Below are positions 49,570 through 58,527 of a stretch of DNA of 64,000 nt, piece after piece. The stretch is from contig MLAK01001248.1 in assembly GCA_001839685.1 (NCBI GenBank), positions 1-64,000 on the forward strand. Reading direction: 5' to 3'. The stretch's first letter is position 1. Every line of letters begins with the position of its first letter. The position numbers were made by a program, and so were the translations under genes. Source of the DNA: Tritrichomonas foetus (Eukaryota; Parabasalia; Tritrichomonadida; Tritrichomonadidae). The notes under the pieces were generated by a model. The model worked only from the letters and a program-made list of their open reading frames with translations. It was not told the DNA's origin and searched no databases.

Positions 49570-50625
49570 TTACATTAAAAATAAATCTTAAGAAATGTGT
49601 CATGAATCTCTGACAGAGAATAATGAATCTAAGATTATATTTCAAATTATACAATGTTATTTCTAATTATCAACAAATCATTAGTTTTCTTCATATGAAA
49701 AATTCTACAATCAGTCGATAATACGAAAAATGTAAATCGCGTCCCAAGAATATATTTACAATATCAAACAATAAAAACTATGTTTTTAATACCTCCAGTG
49801 GGATAAATGGGGAAAATAAGGTTGAATGCCAAAAATTCAGATTGATTGAAAATCGTACGATGTTCACTTTTTCAACGGAATAGACTAAATTTCTATGGAT
49901 TTTGACACATATTTCACTATATCTCACGTAAAGTTCTCAAACATTAGTATCTGACTATATTTCTCCTCAATTTTTTATAAATAACGCTTTTTACGTTTTC
50001 ATGGCCTTGGTACGGGAGGCAGGTGAGTTTGATGAATATTTAACCCCATTGGCAAATAAACTATGATACTTATAAATTTTCAAATATCATTAGATAATTG
50101 ATAATATTTAGTTATGATTAGATTTGAATTATTCTATCCTCATCTCTTTTAACTAGTTAAAAGTCCTCTATGACATTAATTTACAAATAAATGTGATTCT
50201 AAGTTCTATGCATTTCAACAATTTTGATTCTAGATATAATCAAAATAGTGACTCATTGGTGTAACATGTGAACAACCCATTTATTATGCTAAGCTTGGCT
50301 CTTAATAAATTATCTAACATAATTATAATTGACAAAAATATGGTTACATTTTCAAATTTTTTATTGATGTGGGGAATTTCGCAAAAAAGTCACTCTACTT
50401 TTATCAATCATAATTTCATTCTTTGTTTAATTTATTTATTAACTTAAATCTGACAGTTGAGGAAATGAAGTGAATCATATATTAAGGAATGTCTTCTAAT
50501 AAATAGGGAAATCATAAATATATCATTGAAAAAATAATCTAAAAAATATATGTGAGAATAGGTATGGTTTTTAATAAAAAATAAAATAAAAAAGATAATA
50601 TCAATAAATATAATTTGGTTGCACC
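49570..50625. other. Intergenic region
   Basis: About 1.06 kb of AT-rich spacer with no recognised gene, repeat or RNA. Confidence 0.5.
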
Positions 50626-51252
50626 CTAACGCCCCCTTCTAGATCTTCCCCTTCTTGCTGGAACATAATTATCTTCACTCTCAATGTTGGATAAAGGCTC
50701 TATACTCTCGCTTCTTCTTCCTCTTCCTCTTCGTGCATTTCGTCTCTTAGGTGTGACATAATCCTCGTCTTCAGAATTATGTTTAACATTATTATTTCCA
50801 GTATCTTTATGCTTTCCTTCACTTTCTGAACTATTGTTTCGATTTTTACCATTTTTGGAATTATTGCTTAATTCGCTTCCATTATTGTTTTTGTTGCTGT
50901 TCCATGTATTATTGTTGTTGCCATTTACATCTTCTGAATCTTCGTTCTTTTGTGGAGAATTTGGTGAATTTAAATGATTGGTATGATAAAATTCGTTTTG
51001 GTTTCCATTTCCTTTATTGAGTTTCCGAATCTTCAGTGCAAGTGTTTTATCGATATGGATTCCACATCGTTCGTAATAATGGCGTCTTTCTGTCTGATTC
51101 ATCAAACTCCATTGATATGCAATTCTTTTGCAAATTTCGACAGGGGCGAGCTCCATAAAAAACTCTTTATTTCGTTCACGAACATCGAGTGAGAAAAGTT
51201 GGAATGGTGTAAGATGAGGTGTGTCGATTTCATGATGAGAATCATCAGACAT
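50626..51252 (-). CDS. HMG-box protein with RGR-rich tail
   Basis: 208 residues. Residues about 14-62 form one HMG box: TPFQLFSLDVRERNKEFF, then EICKRIAYQWSLMNQTERRHYYE, with the conserved Pro-Phe, Trp and Tyr-Tyr positions. An Asn/Ser/Lys-rich linker follows, and the C-terminus is basic Arg-Gly rich (NARRGRGRR, RRGRSRRGR), likely to bind DNA or RNA. HMG-box proteins bend DNA in chromatin or act as transcription factors; a single box with a basic tail suggests a nuclear architectural protein. No initiator-like motif was found close to the ATG. Confidence 0.72.
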   Translation of the reverse strand: MSDDSHHEIDTPHLTPFQLFSLDVRERNKEFFMELAPVEICKRIAYQWSLMNQTERRHYYERCGIHIDKTLALKIRKLNKGNGNQNEFYHTNHLNSPNSPQKNEDSEDVNGNNNNTWNSNKNNNGSELSNNSKNGKNRNNSSESEGKHKDTGNNNVKHNSEDEDYVTPKRRNARRGRGRRSESIEPLSNIESEDNYVPARRGRSRRGR

Positions 51253-52591
51253 TTAAATAGTAACTATAAAAAATTCTCAACAATAATTTGATATCTATCA
51301 GAAAATTGAATACCTTAACAATTTATTTTATTATGGATATTCAAATTTTTGACTGAGTAATTTCAATATGAATTGAATAGATTTAATATATTTTGAAAGC
51401 AATATTTATTCAATCACCTAAATTTGTTTTGATTTGAAGAAATTAAATACATTGAACATAAAATAATTGGAAAAACAAAAATTGTTAACATTTAAATCCT
51501 GAAAGGAAAAATTAAACACAATAAATTCAATCTTCATAGAATTTTTGTGAAGATATTCATAAAATCAAAAACAAGTTTTGTGTGAGAATGATTAATATCC
51601 TTTAGGTGTGTTTTTGGTCACATATTCCGAATAAAAAATTAATCTTATCACTGGATAATCTACATATTAGAAGAGTATACACATTATACAATAAACAAAG
51701 AGAAAAAATAATGGTTTTCATGATTGATTATAAAAGTTGATGATTCAAAATTTTATTTTATAGGATCTAACTGGTATATTTCGATTTTATACTTCATGAA
51801 TTTTAAAGGCTATGGTTTAGAAAAGAAAAATGTCAAAGATTGTCACCCACGATTTGGTGATTGTTTCATGAAATATATGTTCAAGTCGTTGATTCAAAAA
51901 TTGAACGAATACTTTTGTTGGATATTCAATTCGAAACAGTGCATGCAACTGAATGATTTTCTGATAATTATAAAATCTGAAATACTCATATTTTTCGACA
52001 GTTAAGAATTCATATAATTTATTTTAATCAATTTTAGAGTTTAATTTTTAACTAACATTAAAAAAATTGAATTTCGAACATTTTTCACTTTTTTCGATTA
52101 TTTCCTAAAACTATTAATAAAAACATATTTAAAAATTATAATTTAAGATAACAGGCCGTTTTAATTCTCTGCTGGAAAAAGAATCAAAAATCTATATCAA
52201 ATGTTGATGGTTACTATTTTATCTCACACTTTATATTCAAGATCTTCGAATATATTGGATTTGTAATATATTCTAGATTCCACGGCTTGATTCCAATATA
52301 TACGAAGATTTCTCAAATATTATTAATGCGCGAAGCAAATATCATACAATGAATATACTCTCGAAAATAATAAGTTAATATTGAAAGAAGATTACAAAAT
52401 GATTTTTAATGAAAATATTCTGTATAATTTTTTCAACTCTTTTGGGGTTTCGATAGAATGTGAATTATTTAATTTTAATATGAAATAAGCATATGTTAAT
52501 CTCTGATTGGCTTTCAATTATATCATTGTGCAGTAAAATTGCATCCACAATTAACAGTAATCTATTTTTTGTATCAATTATTTAATTCATA
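51253..52591. other. Intergenic region
   Basis: About 1.34 kb. A 93-codon plus frame at 51724-52005 begins at a TTG (first in-frame ATG at about 51796) and has Cys-rich but unrecognised content. It may be chance or a degenerate fragment and is not called. Otherwise AT-rich spacer. Confidence 0.45.
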
Positions 52592-54562
52592 TTACTCAAT
52601 GACGAAATAATTCGATAGAAATGGGAATACTTCCGATGTATCGGCACTAAATTTTGCATCCATCCATTTCTCACTTCGGAAAACCATTGCTAAAGCTTCA
52701 AAAGATCCTGAATATTCGGTGCTTACTTCAATATTCAAATCCTCATCATTTAAACCAAAAAATGTTTTAAAAATAGTTACATCATTTGGTTCAGGAAGAA
52801 AATCATCAACTTTTTGTGATTTTAGTAATTGATATACAATTGGAGTTGATAAATCGGGGCAAACATCTTCTTTTAATCCAGGATCACTGCATAATGCAAT
52901 GGACATCATAAACACTGATGCTGTCTGTCTAAAAATATTAAAATTGAAATTGGGATCATCGGATAAAATTGTATTTTCTGTGTTCCATACTGCTGCATTT
53001 TGGAATGTACATCTAGATGGAGATTCAATAACTGTGCGAAGTAGCATTAGATCGAAATTATGAAGAACTTGGGATACTATAAATTCTTGAATAGATTCAT
53101 CGCAGAAATTAATAGTTTCTTTTAAATCATTGATGCATGAATGGAGCATTTTGGCAGCTGAGTTGGCATCAATTAAAATTGCTATAAATTTATTTGCTAT
53201 AATTTCGAATTGTTCTAAGCATTCATTCATATAAATATCGAAATGTTTGGAGCATACTTTATCCAAGGCGGCACAAAATTGATCGATTTTAATTTGATCA
53301 AGTTGAATATTATTTTTTAATAGAAATATACTAGAGTATAGGTAAAGTGTTGTTAACCACTTTTCTAATGATGTTGCATGTTCAATCATTGCTGCATGTT
53401 GAAAACGAACCATAAATTCTTCAACAAGATTGGTAAAAACCTCCTGATCATAATAATTGGATTCAAAAATGTGAACGTTTAACAAAGAAGCTGTAATAAC
53501 AGAAACTGTTATGGGAACTATAGCCATATTTAATGGTGACTGATCCCAATGTTTCACTAAAATTGATTTTAAAAATATTAAAGCTTGATTTTCATCTAAT
53601 TTGTTTGTGTTTTCTATAATAGGACTTTTGTCTTGATGAACTGTTATTGTTTTCGTATCTTTTTTGATATTTTGTGATTCTTTTTCAGGATGAAGAGATT
53701 CAACAGATGAAATAATTTCTTTACTATTATGGTTTTGTTTTTCATGGTGTGAAATTGGTGATTTTGGTGTTAAAAAACTATCAATGGTATTGACTTTCTT
53801 CTTGCTTGGTGAAAGTGGTGGTTTCAGAAATGAATTTAATCTATTCGCATTTGATGGTTCCCCTGGAACTAAATTGCTTTGCTTAACAACTGAAAGTAAT
53901 CCAGTAGTACTTACTCTTGTTACTTGTCTTTGTCTATGTCCTTTTCTATCTTTTATAGCAGTAAACTCGGATAAACTAGATCGATATTGATTCTTCTCGG
54001 CTTCCCGTTTTAGAAAAAATTTTTGAATTTCTTCTTTTTTCTCAGGGGTTATCATATCACTTACATCCCATTCATCTTGTCTATCAGTGACAAGTTGAAT
54101 TGCTTCTGACTGTGATGTTAAATCTGCTTCTGTCATTGTATTTCCTTGTGAACTTGTGCCACTCTTGGTAAAATTAAGATGAATTGTTAAAATGGCATAT
54201 GATTTTTTTGAGTGTGCACTTTCAACTTCAAATGTATCAGTTTTCTGAGTTAAATATTGTGTTGCATCAACTTGAAATTTCCCGAACGTTTTTCTTGATG
54301 TTCCACGAAACCGATAAATAGAAAAAGCAATTTTCTTTTTCCTAAATTCTTGATCATTTGATGATTTTATTAATGTTACAGCGCAACGAAAATGTTTTTC
54401 AAATGATATTTCGTTATCTGACGATGTAATAAAACTTTTTTCTGTCATTCCAGTTGTACTCCCTCTCTTAAACTCGATTTGAAATGGGTCTGCAATATCA
54501 GAAGGAAGGCGTAATGTATGAATAGTGAAATTCACAACAGCATGTTGTTTTGAATGTTTCAT
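52592..54562 (-). CDS. C2-like plus DIL-like protein, possible cargo adaptor
   Basis: 656 residues. Residues 1-135 look like an N-terminal C2 of the EEIG1/EHBP1 kind (HAVVNFTIHTLRLPSDIADPFQIEFKRG, then FRGTSRKTFGKFQVDATQYL). Residues 140-320 are Ser/Lys-rich and disordered. Residues 330-656 are helical, and the end (TPIVYQLLKSQKVDDFLPEPN) resembles the dilute/DIL domain of class V myosin tails and related adaptors. The architecture suggests membrane binding linked to vesicle or cytoskeletal transport; this is inference from two weak pattern matches. A TCATAT initiator-like motif lies 21 nt upstream. Confidence 0.5.
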   Translation of the reverse strand: MKHSKQHAVVNFTIHTLRLPSDIADPFQIEFKRGSTTGMTEKSFITSSDNEISFEKHFRCAVTLIKSSNDQEFRKKKIAFSIYRFRGTSRKTFGKFQVDATQYLTQKTDTFEVESAHSKKSYAILTIHLNFTKSGTSSQGNTMTEADLTSQSEAIQLVTDRQDEWDVSDMITPEKKEEIQKFFLKREAEKNQYRSSLSEFTAIKDRKGHRQRQVTRVSTTGLLSVVKQSNLVPGEPSNANRLNSFLKPPLSPSKKKVNTIDSFLTPKSPISHHEKQNHNSKEIISSVESLHPEKESQNIKKDTKTITVHQDKSPIIENTNKLDENQALIFLKSILVKHWDQSPLNMAIVPITVSVITASLLNVHIFESNYYDQEVFTNLVEEFMVRFQHAAMIEHATSLEKWLTTLYLYSSIFLLKNNIQLDQIKIDQFCAALDKVCSKHFDIYMNECLEQFEIIANKFIAILIDANSAAKMLHSCINDLKETINFCDESIQEFIVSQVLHNFDLMLLRTVIESPSRCTFQNAAVWNTENTILSDDPNFNFNIFRQTASVFMMSIALCSDPGLKEDVCPDLSTPIVYQLLKSQKVDDFLPEPNDVTIFKTFFGLNDEDLNIEVSTEYSGSFEALAMVFRSEKWMDAKFSADTSEVFPFLSNYFVIE

Positions 54563-54579
54563 ATCGAATTGTTGCTAAA

Positions 54580-54585
54580 ATATGA
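54580..54585 (-). promoter_or_regulatory. Inr-like TCATAT upstream of C2/DIL-like gene
   Basis: Presumed +1 A at 54583, 21 nt before the ATG at 54562. Confidence 0.4.
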
Positions 54586-54813
54586 GTGAGATGATTTTTG
54601 TATCAAATAGTTATCTGTTTTCTGATACACTTGAAAAGTGAAAAAAAATATTCAATGGTTCAGAAAAATTCGTCATAATACATATATTCATTTTGTTTGA
54701 GAGATAAAGCTTTTATAAAAATAGAATTTTTATTTATAAAATATATGTTTACTATGATTTATGTTCATACATGTTTCCTGTTTTCATCAATATGAACGAT
54801 AAATACAGGTTTA

Positions 54814-56559
54814 TTAATGATGATGAGAATGTTCATGATGTTCATAACAGGGCTCGTTGAAAATATCCTGATAATTATAAACATTTGTTTCATTAAATTT
54901 GTGATCAGTGTACCAAACTTGGGCAAAAAATGGATTTGTTTTTGCAATAGAATCATAATTCCAGGATTCATGTGGAATATTGCAATGTGGACACCAATGA
55001 CCACCAAGGAGAATTAATGTAGGACTAGCTTCAAATGTTCTACCACAGTGACCACATCTCCATGTTAGTTTTGTTTGGAGATCACCTTGAATCATTGATG
55101 AAGAGACTATTTCTCCTCCTCGAAAATGAGCTGCATCAGCCATATCTTTGATATTTAGTTGACTTAAAGGCTTGGTTTCATCATATCCATGATTCAATCG
55201 ATATTCATTTGATAATGGTAATGATGTATCGTATTTCCTAATATTAAAATTAGTCCAATCATTTGGAATGGATAAATACTCTTCATATGATCCAAAAAAG
55301 GCTGTTATATGGTTCAAATGACTCAAAGATTGAGATTTTACCCAACTCAAAGTTCCCATTGTTTCAGTATTTGCAATCATCCACATAAATGGTTTCACAA
55401 ATTGGGATAAAAGGTTCTTAAATGGTATTAACTTTGGAATTCTATAGAAGAATTCACATTTGTTTGCCAATCTTGTAAAATAATCTAAGACAGGAAGATT
55501 TTCTCTGAAGTGCAAGTAATTTTCGAGAACATCACTATCAAGATAAAAATGACCATGAAAATTCTTTGATGCAAACCAGTTTGGATTAAATATCGATTCA
55601 AGTTTTCCTAATCCTATGCTTCCGAGAATTAGTGATTCAAATTCATAATTCGTTAATCTGTACTCTTCTCCTGATCCAATATTATAAAATTTACACCAAA
55701 ATTCTTCTGGTAATCTTCCATTGTCATATACAACCAAATTAGCCATTAATCTTCCACTATCCTCAACAGTACACCATTCAAGAACTCCATTAAGTGGTAC
55801 GTTAAAAATAATAGGGTCCATATGATGGAGTAGCCCTGAGTGTAGAATACCTGACTGTCTAAGGACAACCCAATGCTTAATACCACTTTCAACAAATACT
55901 CTTTCTGCCAGAACTTTAGAAACACCATAATGATCGTAAATGGATACTTTAATTGGATCACCAGTTCTTCCCCAATGTATTGGATAATTCCTATTTCCTG
56001 TTTCTGCTACAGATCCAATATAACACACTTTGATATCATCTTTATTGGGTTGAGAAAGTACTGCTCGAACGATATTCTCTGCTGATTCAACATTTGTTTT
56101 CCTAGTCAAATATGGATATAAATCGGCCATTGGTGAAACCATTCCGCCAATATGAAGAACATAATCTGATCCTGTGACACCTTTTAAGATATCTTCATAA
56201 TTTAAGAGATCACCCCAAATAATTTCGACATTTTTACACTCAGAAAACTTCTTCATGAGTTTTACGTTTTTGGAACTTTTCCTGACCAATAGTTTTATTT
56301 TGATAAACTCGGAGTATTTCATGAATTCTTGAACTGTAGCTGATCCCATAACACCAGTTCCTCCTGTGATAAATACTGTCTTAGTTGTAGTTTCATTTTG
56401 CCCAATTTGATCATTTAAAAAAGTGGTTTTATTTTGATTTGCAAATGGTCTAATGTGTGGACGAGTGTAGACATCATTTAGACACATGGCTGTATGAATG
56501 AATTGGAACAAGAACATATTGCTGATAGTCAACAAAAAAATGATATGATGAGAATTCAT
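54814..56559 (-). CDS. NAD-dependent epimerase/dehydratase with C-terminal zinc ribbon
   Basis: 581 residues from the ATG at 56559; the frame opens at 56586 only from a TTG. Residues about 5-27 are hydrophobic (IIFLLTISNMFLFQFIHTAM), a signal peptide or anchor. The extended SDR core starts at about 60 with TVFITGGTGVMGSA (dinucleotide loop) and has YDHYGVSKVLAE, the catalytic YxxxK, near residue 210. After about residue 480 comes an unusual module, WRCGHCGRTFEAS then GGHWCPHC, a four-Cys zinc ribbon, and the protein ends HHEHSHHH. It probably modifies a nucleotide sugar, sterol or similar substrate in the secretory route. The zinc-ribbon fusion recalls bacterial ribbon domains, so horizontal origin is possible but unproven. 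Confidence 0.75.
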   Translation of the reverse strand: MNSHHIIFLLTISNMFLFQFIHTAMCLNDVYTRPHIRPFANQNKTTFLNDQIGQNETTTKTVFITGGTGVMGSATVQEFMKYSEFIKIKLLVRKSSKNVKLMKKFSECKNVEIIWGDLLNYEDILKGVTGSDYVLHIGGMVSPMADLYPYLTRKTNVESAENIVRAVLSQPNKDDIKVCYIGSVAETGNRNYPIHWGRTGDPIKVSIYDHYGVSKVLAERVFVESGIKHWVVLRQSGILHSGLLHHMDPIIFNVPLNGVLEWCTVEDSGRLMANLVVYDNGRLPEEFWCKFYNIGSGEEYRLTNYEFESLILGSIGLGKLESIFNPNWFASKNFHGHFYLDSDVLENYLHFRENLPVLDYFTRLANKCEFFYRIPKLIPFKNLLSQFVKPFMWMIANTETMGTLSWVKSQSLSHLNHITAFFGSYEEYLSIPNDWTNFNIRKYDTSLPLSNEYRLNHGYDETKPLSQLNIKDMADAAHFRGGEIVSSSMIQGDLQTKLTWRCGHCGRTFEASPTLILLGGHWCPHCNIPHESWNYDSIAKTNPFFAQVWYTDHKFNETNVYNYQDIFNEPCYEHHEHSHHH

Positions 56560-57359
56560 ATCATAACTACTTTTTATTCTTCTCAAAAAATCATTTCGAT
56601 AATAAATTTATAACTGTTATTCAATCAGGTTAGAAATAATGTTCACTTTTTAAATAAAATTGATGAGTATTCAATTTTGGAAGGTATTTTTGGAAAATTG
56701 AATACCGGTAGTACTTATATTCAAATTTTCTGAATCGCGAGTAAGATTCTGGGGTTAGTGAGAAAAAATTGATAAAATGCTGTATGGCATCATTAACTAT
56801 TCATAATCATACACCCTAGAACATGCAATATATTGAAAATGAAAAACTAAAATTTCCATTTCTAATTTAGTTATTAAATTAAAAATCCTATTCTAGATGA
56901 CCAAATTGTCAGGTAATCGAACAACAGAAAGATATATAAATGTATATTATTTCCATCTGAATTTATCATAAAATATATGATATTTCGATGTTTTTATATT
57001 ATTGGATCGTGAGTGATATGGATTAATGAATAAAATATCATTTAATCTTTTGTAATTTCTATTAATTCTTATCATGAAATCCAGTTGATATATTATTGAT
57101 TTTTTCTAGAAAATATTTATATTTTATTGGATAACAACTTAATATTCTCTTTAACAGTTCTTTTACGTATCAACAAAAGTAATAAATTCAATCACAACTA
57201 CCAATGATACATTATATGCCCACTATCCTATCATTTACAGGTAAGCTTTTTATCTTCACTTTTTGTGTTGATTTTTCCAAATTCAATATACTCTCAAAAA
57301 TTCTGATACAGTGATGTTTTTTGAAGTCATGTGAGTTTCAAATTGTTCATTAAATCATA
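56560..57359. other. Intergenic region between divergent genes
   Basis: About 800 bp, AT-rich, shared upstream region of the epimerase (minus) and the reductase-like gene (plus). No repeat or RNA recognised. Confidence 0.5.
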
Positions 57360-57365
57360 TCATTT
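57360..57365 (+). promoter_or_regulatory. Inr-like TCATTT upstream of reductase gene
   Basis: Presumed +1 A at 57362, 10 nt before the ATG. A second TCATTA lies slightly further upstream. Confidence 0.5.
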
Positions 57366-57371
57366 TTTCTC

Positions 57372-58223
57372 ATGCCAAGAAACATTGGAAGTTATGCCTT
57401 TTTAAGCGAACCATTCATTAAGGGACTAGAGAGTCATCTAAATTTACTGATCCTTGATTACAATCGATACACCCAAATTATACAAATTATGCTGGCCATA
57501 GCAGTTTTTGTTTTTAGCGCATTATTTTTCATTGGTGCAGGATATGGAAAGTTCCAATCAAAGTCATTTTTATGGGGAATCACAATACCAAATAAAATTG
57601 CATGGGTATTAATGGAATCTCCTGCTTTTTTGGTTTTCTTTTCATTTTGGCTTTTTGCTCCTAAAGATAGAAAATATAACGCTCAATTAATCGCCTGTTT
57701 CATTCCTTTTGCTACACATTATTTCCAACGCTCATTTATTTTCCCTCTATTAATGAAAGGTCGTGGAAAGATGCCAATTTTAGTTGTTCTTATGGGTGTA
57801 ACATTCAACATTGTTAATGGTGTCCTTCAAGGAAATTGGATATTTCATCTTTCACCACATAATTATTATAATAATCTTTTCAAAGAGACACATTTTTATC
57901 TTGGACTTGTCATTTTTATCTTTGGAATGGCTGTAAATATCCACTCGGATCATGTCATCAGAACACTCAGAAAACCTGGAGATAATAATCATTATCTTCC
58001 ACAAAAAGGCTTTTATAAGTATGTCACATCTGCAAATTATTTAGGTGAACTTATTGAATGGACTGGTTATGCAATTGTAACTTGGAGTTATTCAGGAATT
58101 TTGTTTGTTATTTGGACTACAGCAAATTTAGTTCCAAGAGCATTTTCCATATATAATTTGTATGTAAAAGAATTTGGATCTCAAGTTCTTCTCAAGAAGA
58201 GAATTGTTCCATTTATTTTATAG
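57372..58223 (+). CDS. Steroid 5-alpha-reductase-like membrane enzyme
   Basis: 283 residues with about six or seven membrane helices. Family signatures are HYFQRSFIFPLLMKGRGKMPI (residues about 116-136), then NIHSDHVIRTLRKPGDNNHY and GFYKYVTSANYLGELIEWTGYA in the C-terminal half, the conserved NADPH and substrate region. Enzymes of this family reduce the delta-4 double bond of 3-oxo steroids or related enoyl substrates in the ER with NADPH. In a parasite thought not to make sterols it might act on host steroids, polyprenols or fatty enoyl groups; the substrate is not readable. The C-terminus LLKKRIVPFIL resembles the family's usual KxRxxxxPFxx end. Confidence 0.85.
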   Translation: MPRNIGSYAFLSEPFIKGLESHLNLLILDYNRYTQIIQIMLAIAVFVFSALFFIGAGYGKFQSKSFLWGITIPNKIAWVLMESPAFLVFFSFWLFAPKDRKYNAQLIACFIPFATHYFQRSFIFPLLMKGRGKMPILVVLMGVTFNIVNGVLQGNWIFHLSPHNYYNNLFKETHFYLGLVIFIFGMAVNIHSDHVIRTLRKPGDNNHYLPQKGFYKYVTSANYLGELIEWTGYAIVTWSYSGILFVIWTTANLVPRAFSIYNLYVKEFGSQVLLKKRIVPFIL

Positions 58224-58527
58224 AAGAAAAATGATATAAAAAAGTTATTTTAATAAAAATCTATCTTAAAATTTTCCTCTAACTATGTGAATTTTCATTT
58301 ATAAAGTAATCACTTCTTGATCAATGAACATTTTTTCTAAGTTGACATTTTTCGTGAATCATAAAAAATAAAAAATCGAAAAAACGAGATGCTATTAAAG
58401 ACTCTCATTATTACAATTAAAGAATACAATAATAATTTATCAATTCCTAAATCCATTCACAACTATTTCTTCAGATTGTGAAATCATTGCCGATATTCAA
58501 AAAGTTGGTATGTGATGTGATATAAAT
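58224..58527. other. Short intergenic region
   Basis: About 300 bp. Contains a TCATTG initiator-like motif at 58484-58489, 42 nt upstream of the next ATG. Nothing else seen. Confidence 0.5.

Noticed and set aside
51724..52005. 93-codon plus frame
   Set aside because: Starts at TTG, no recognised family, no initiator-like motif; kept only as a note in the intergenic entry.
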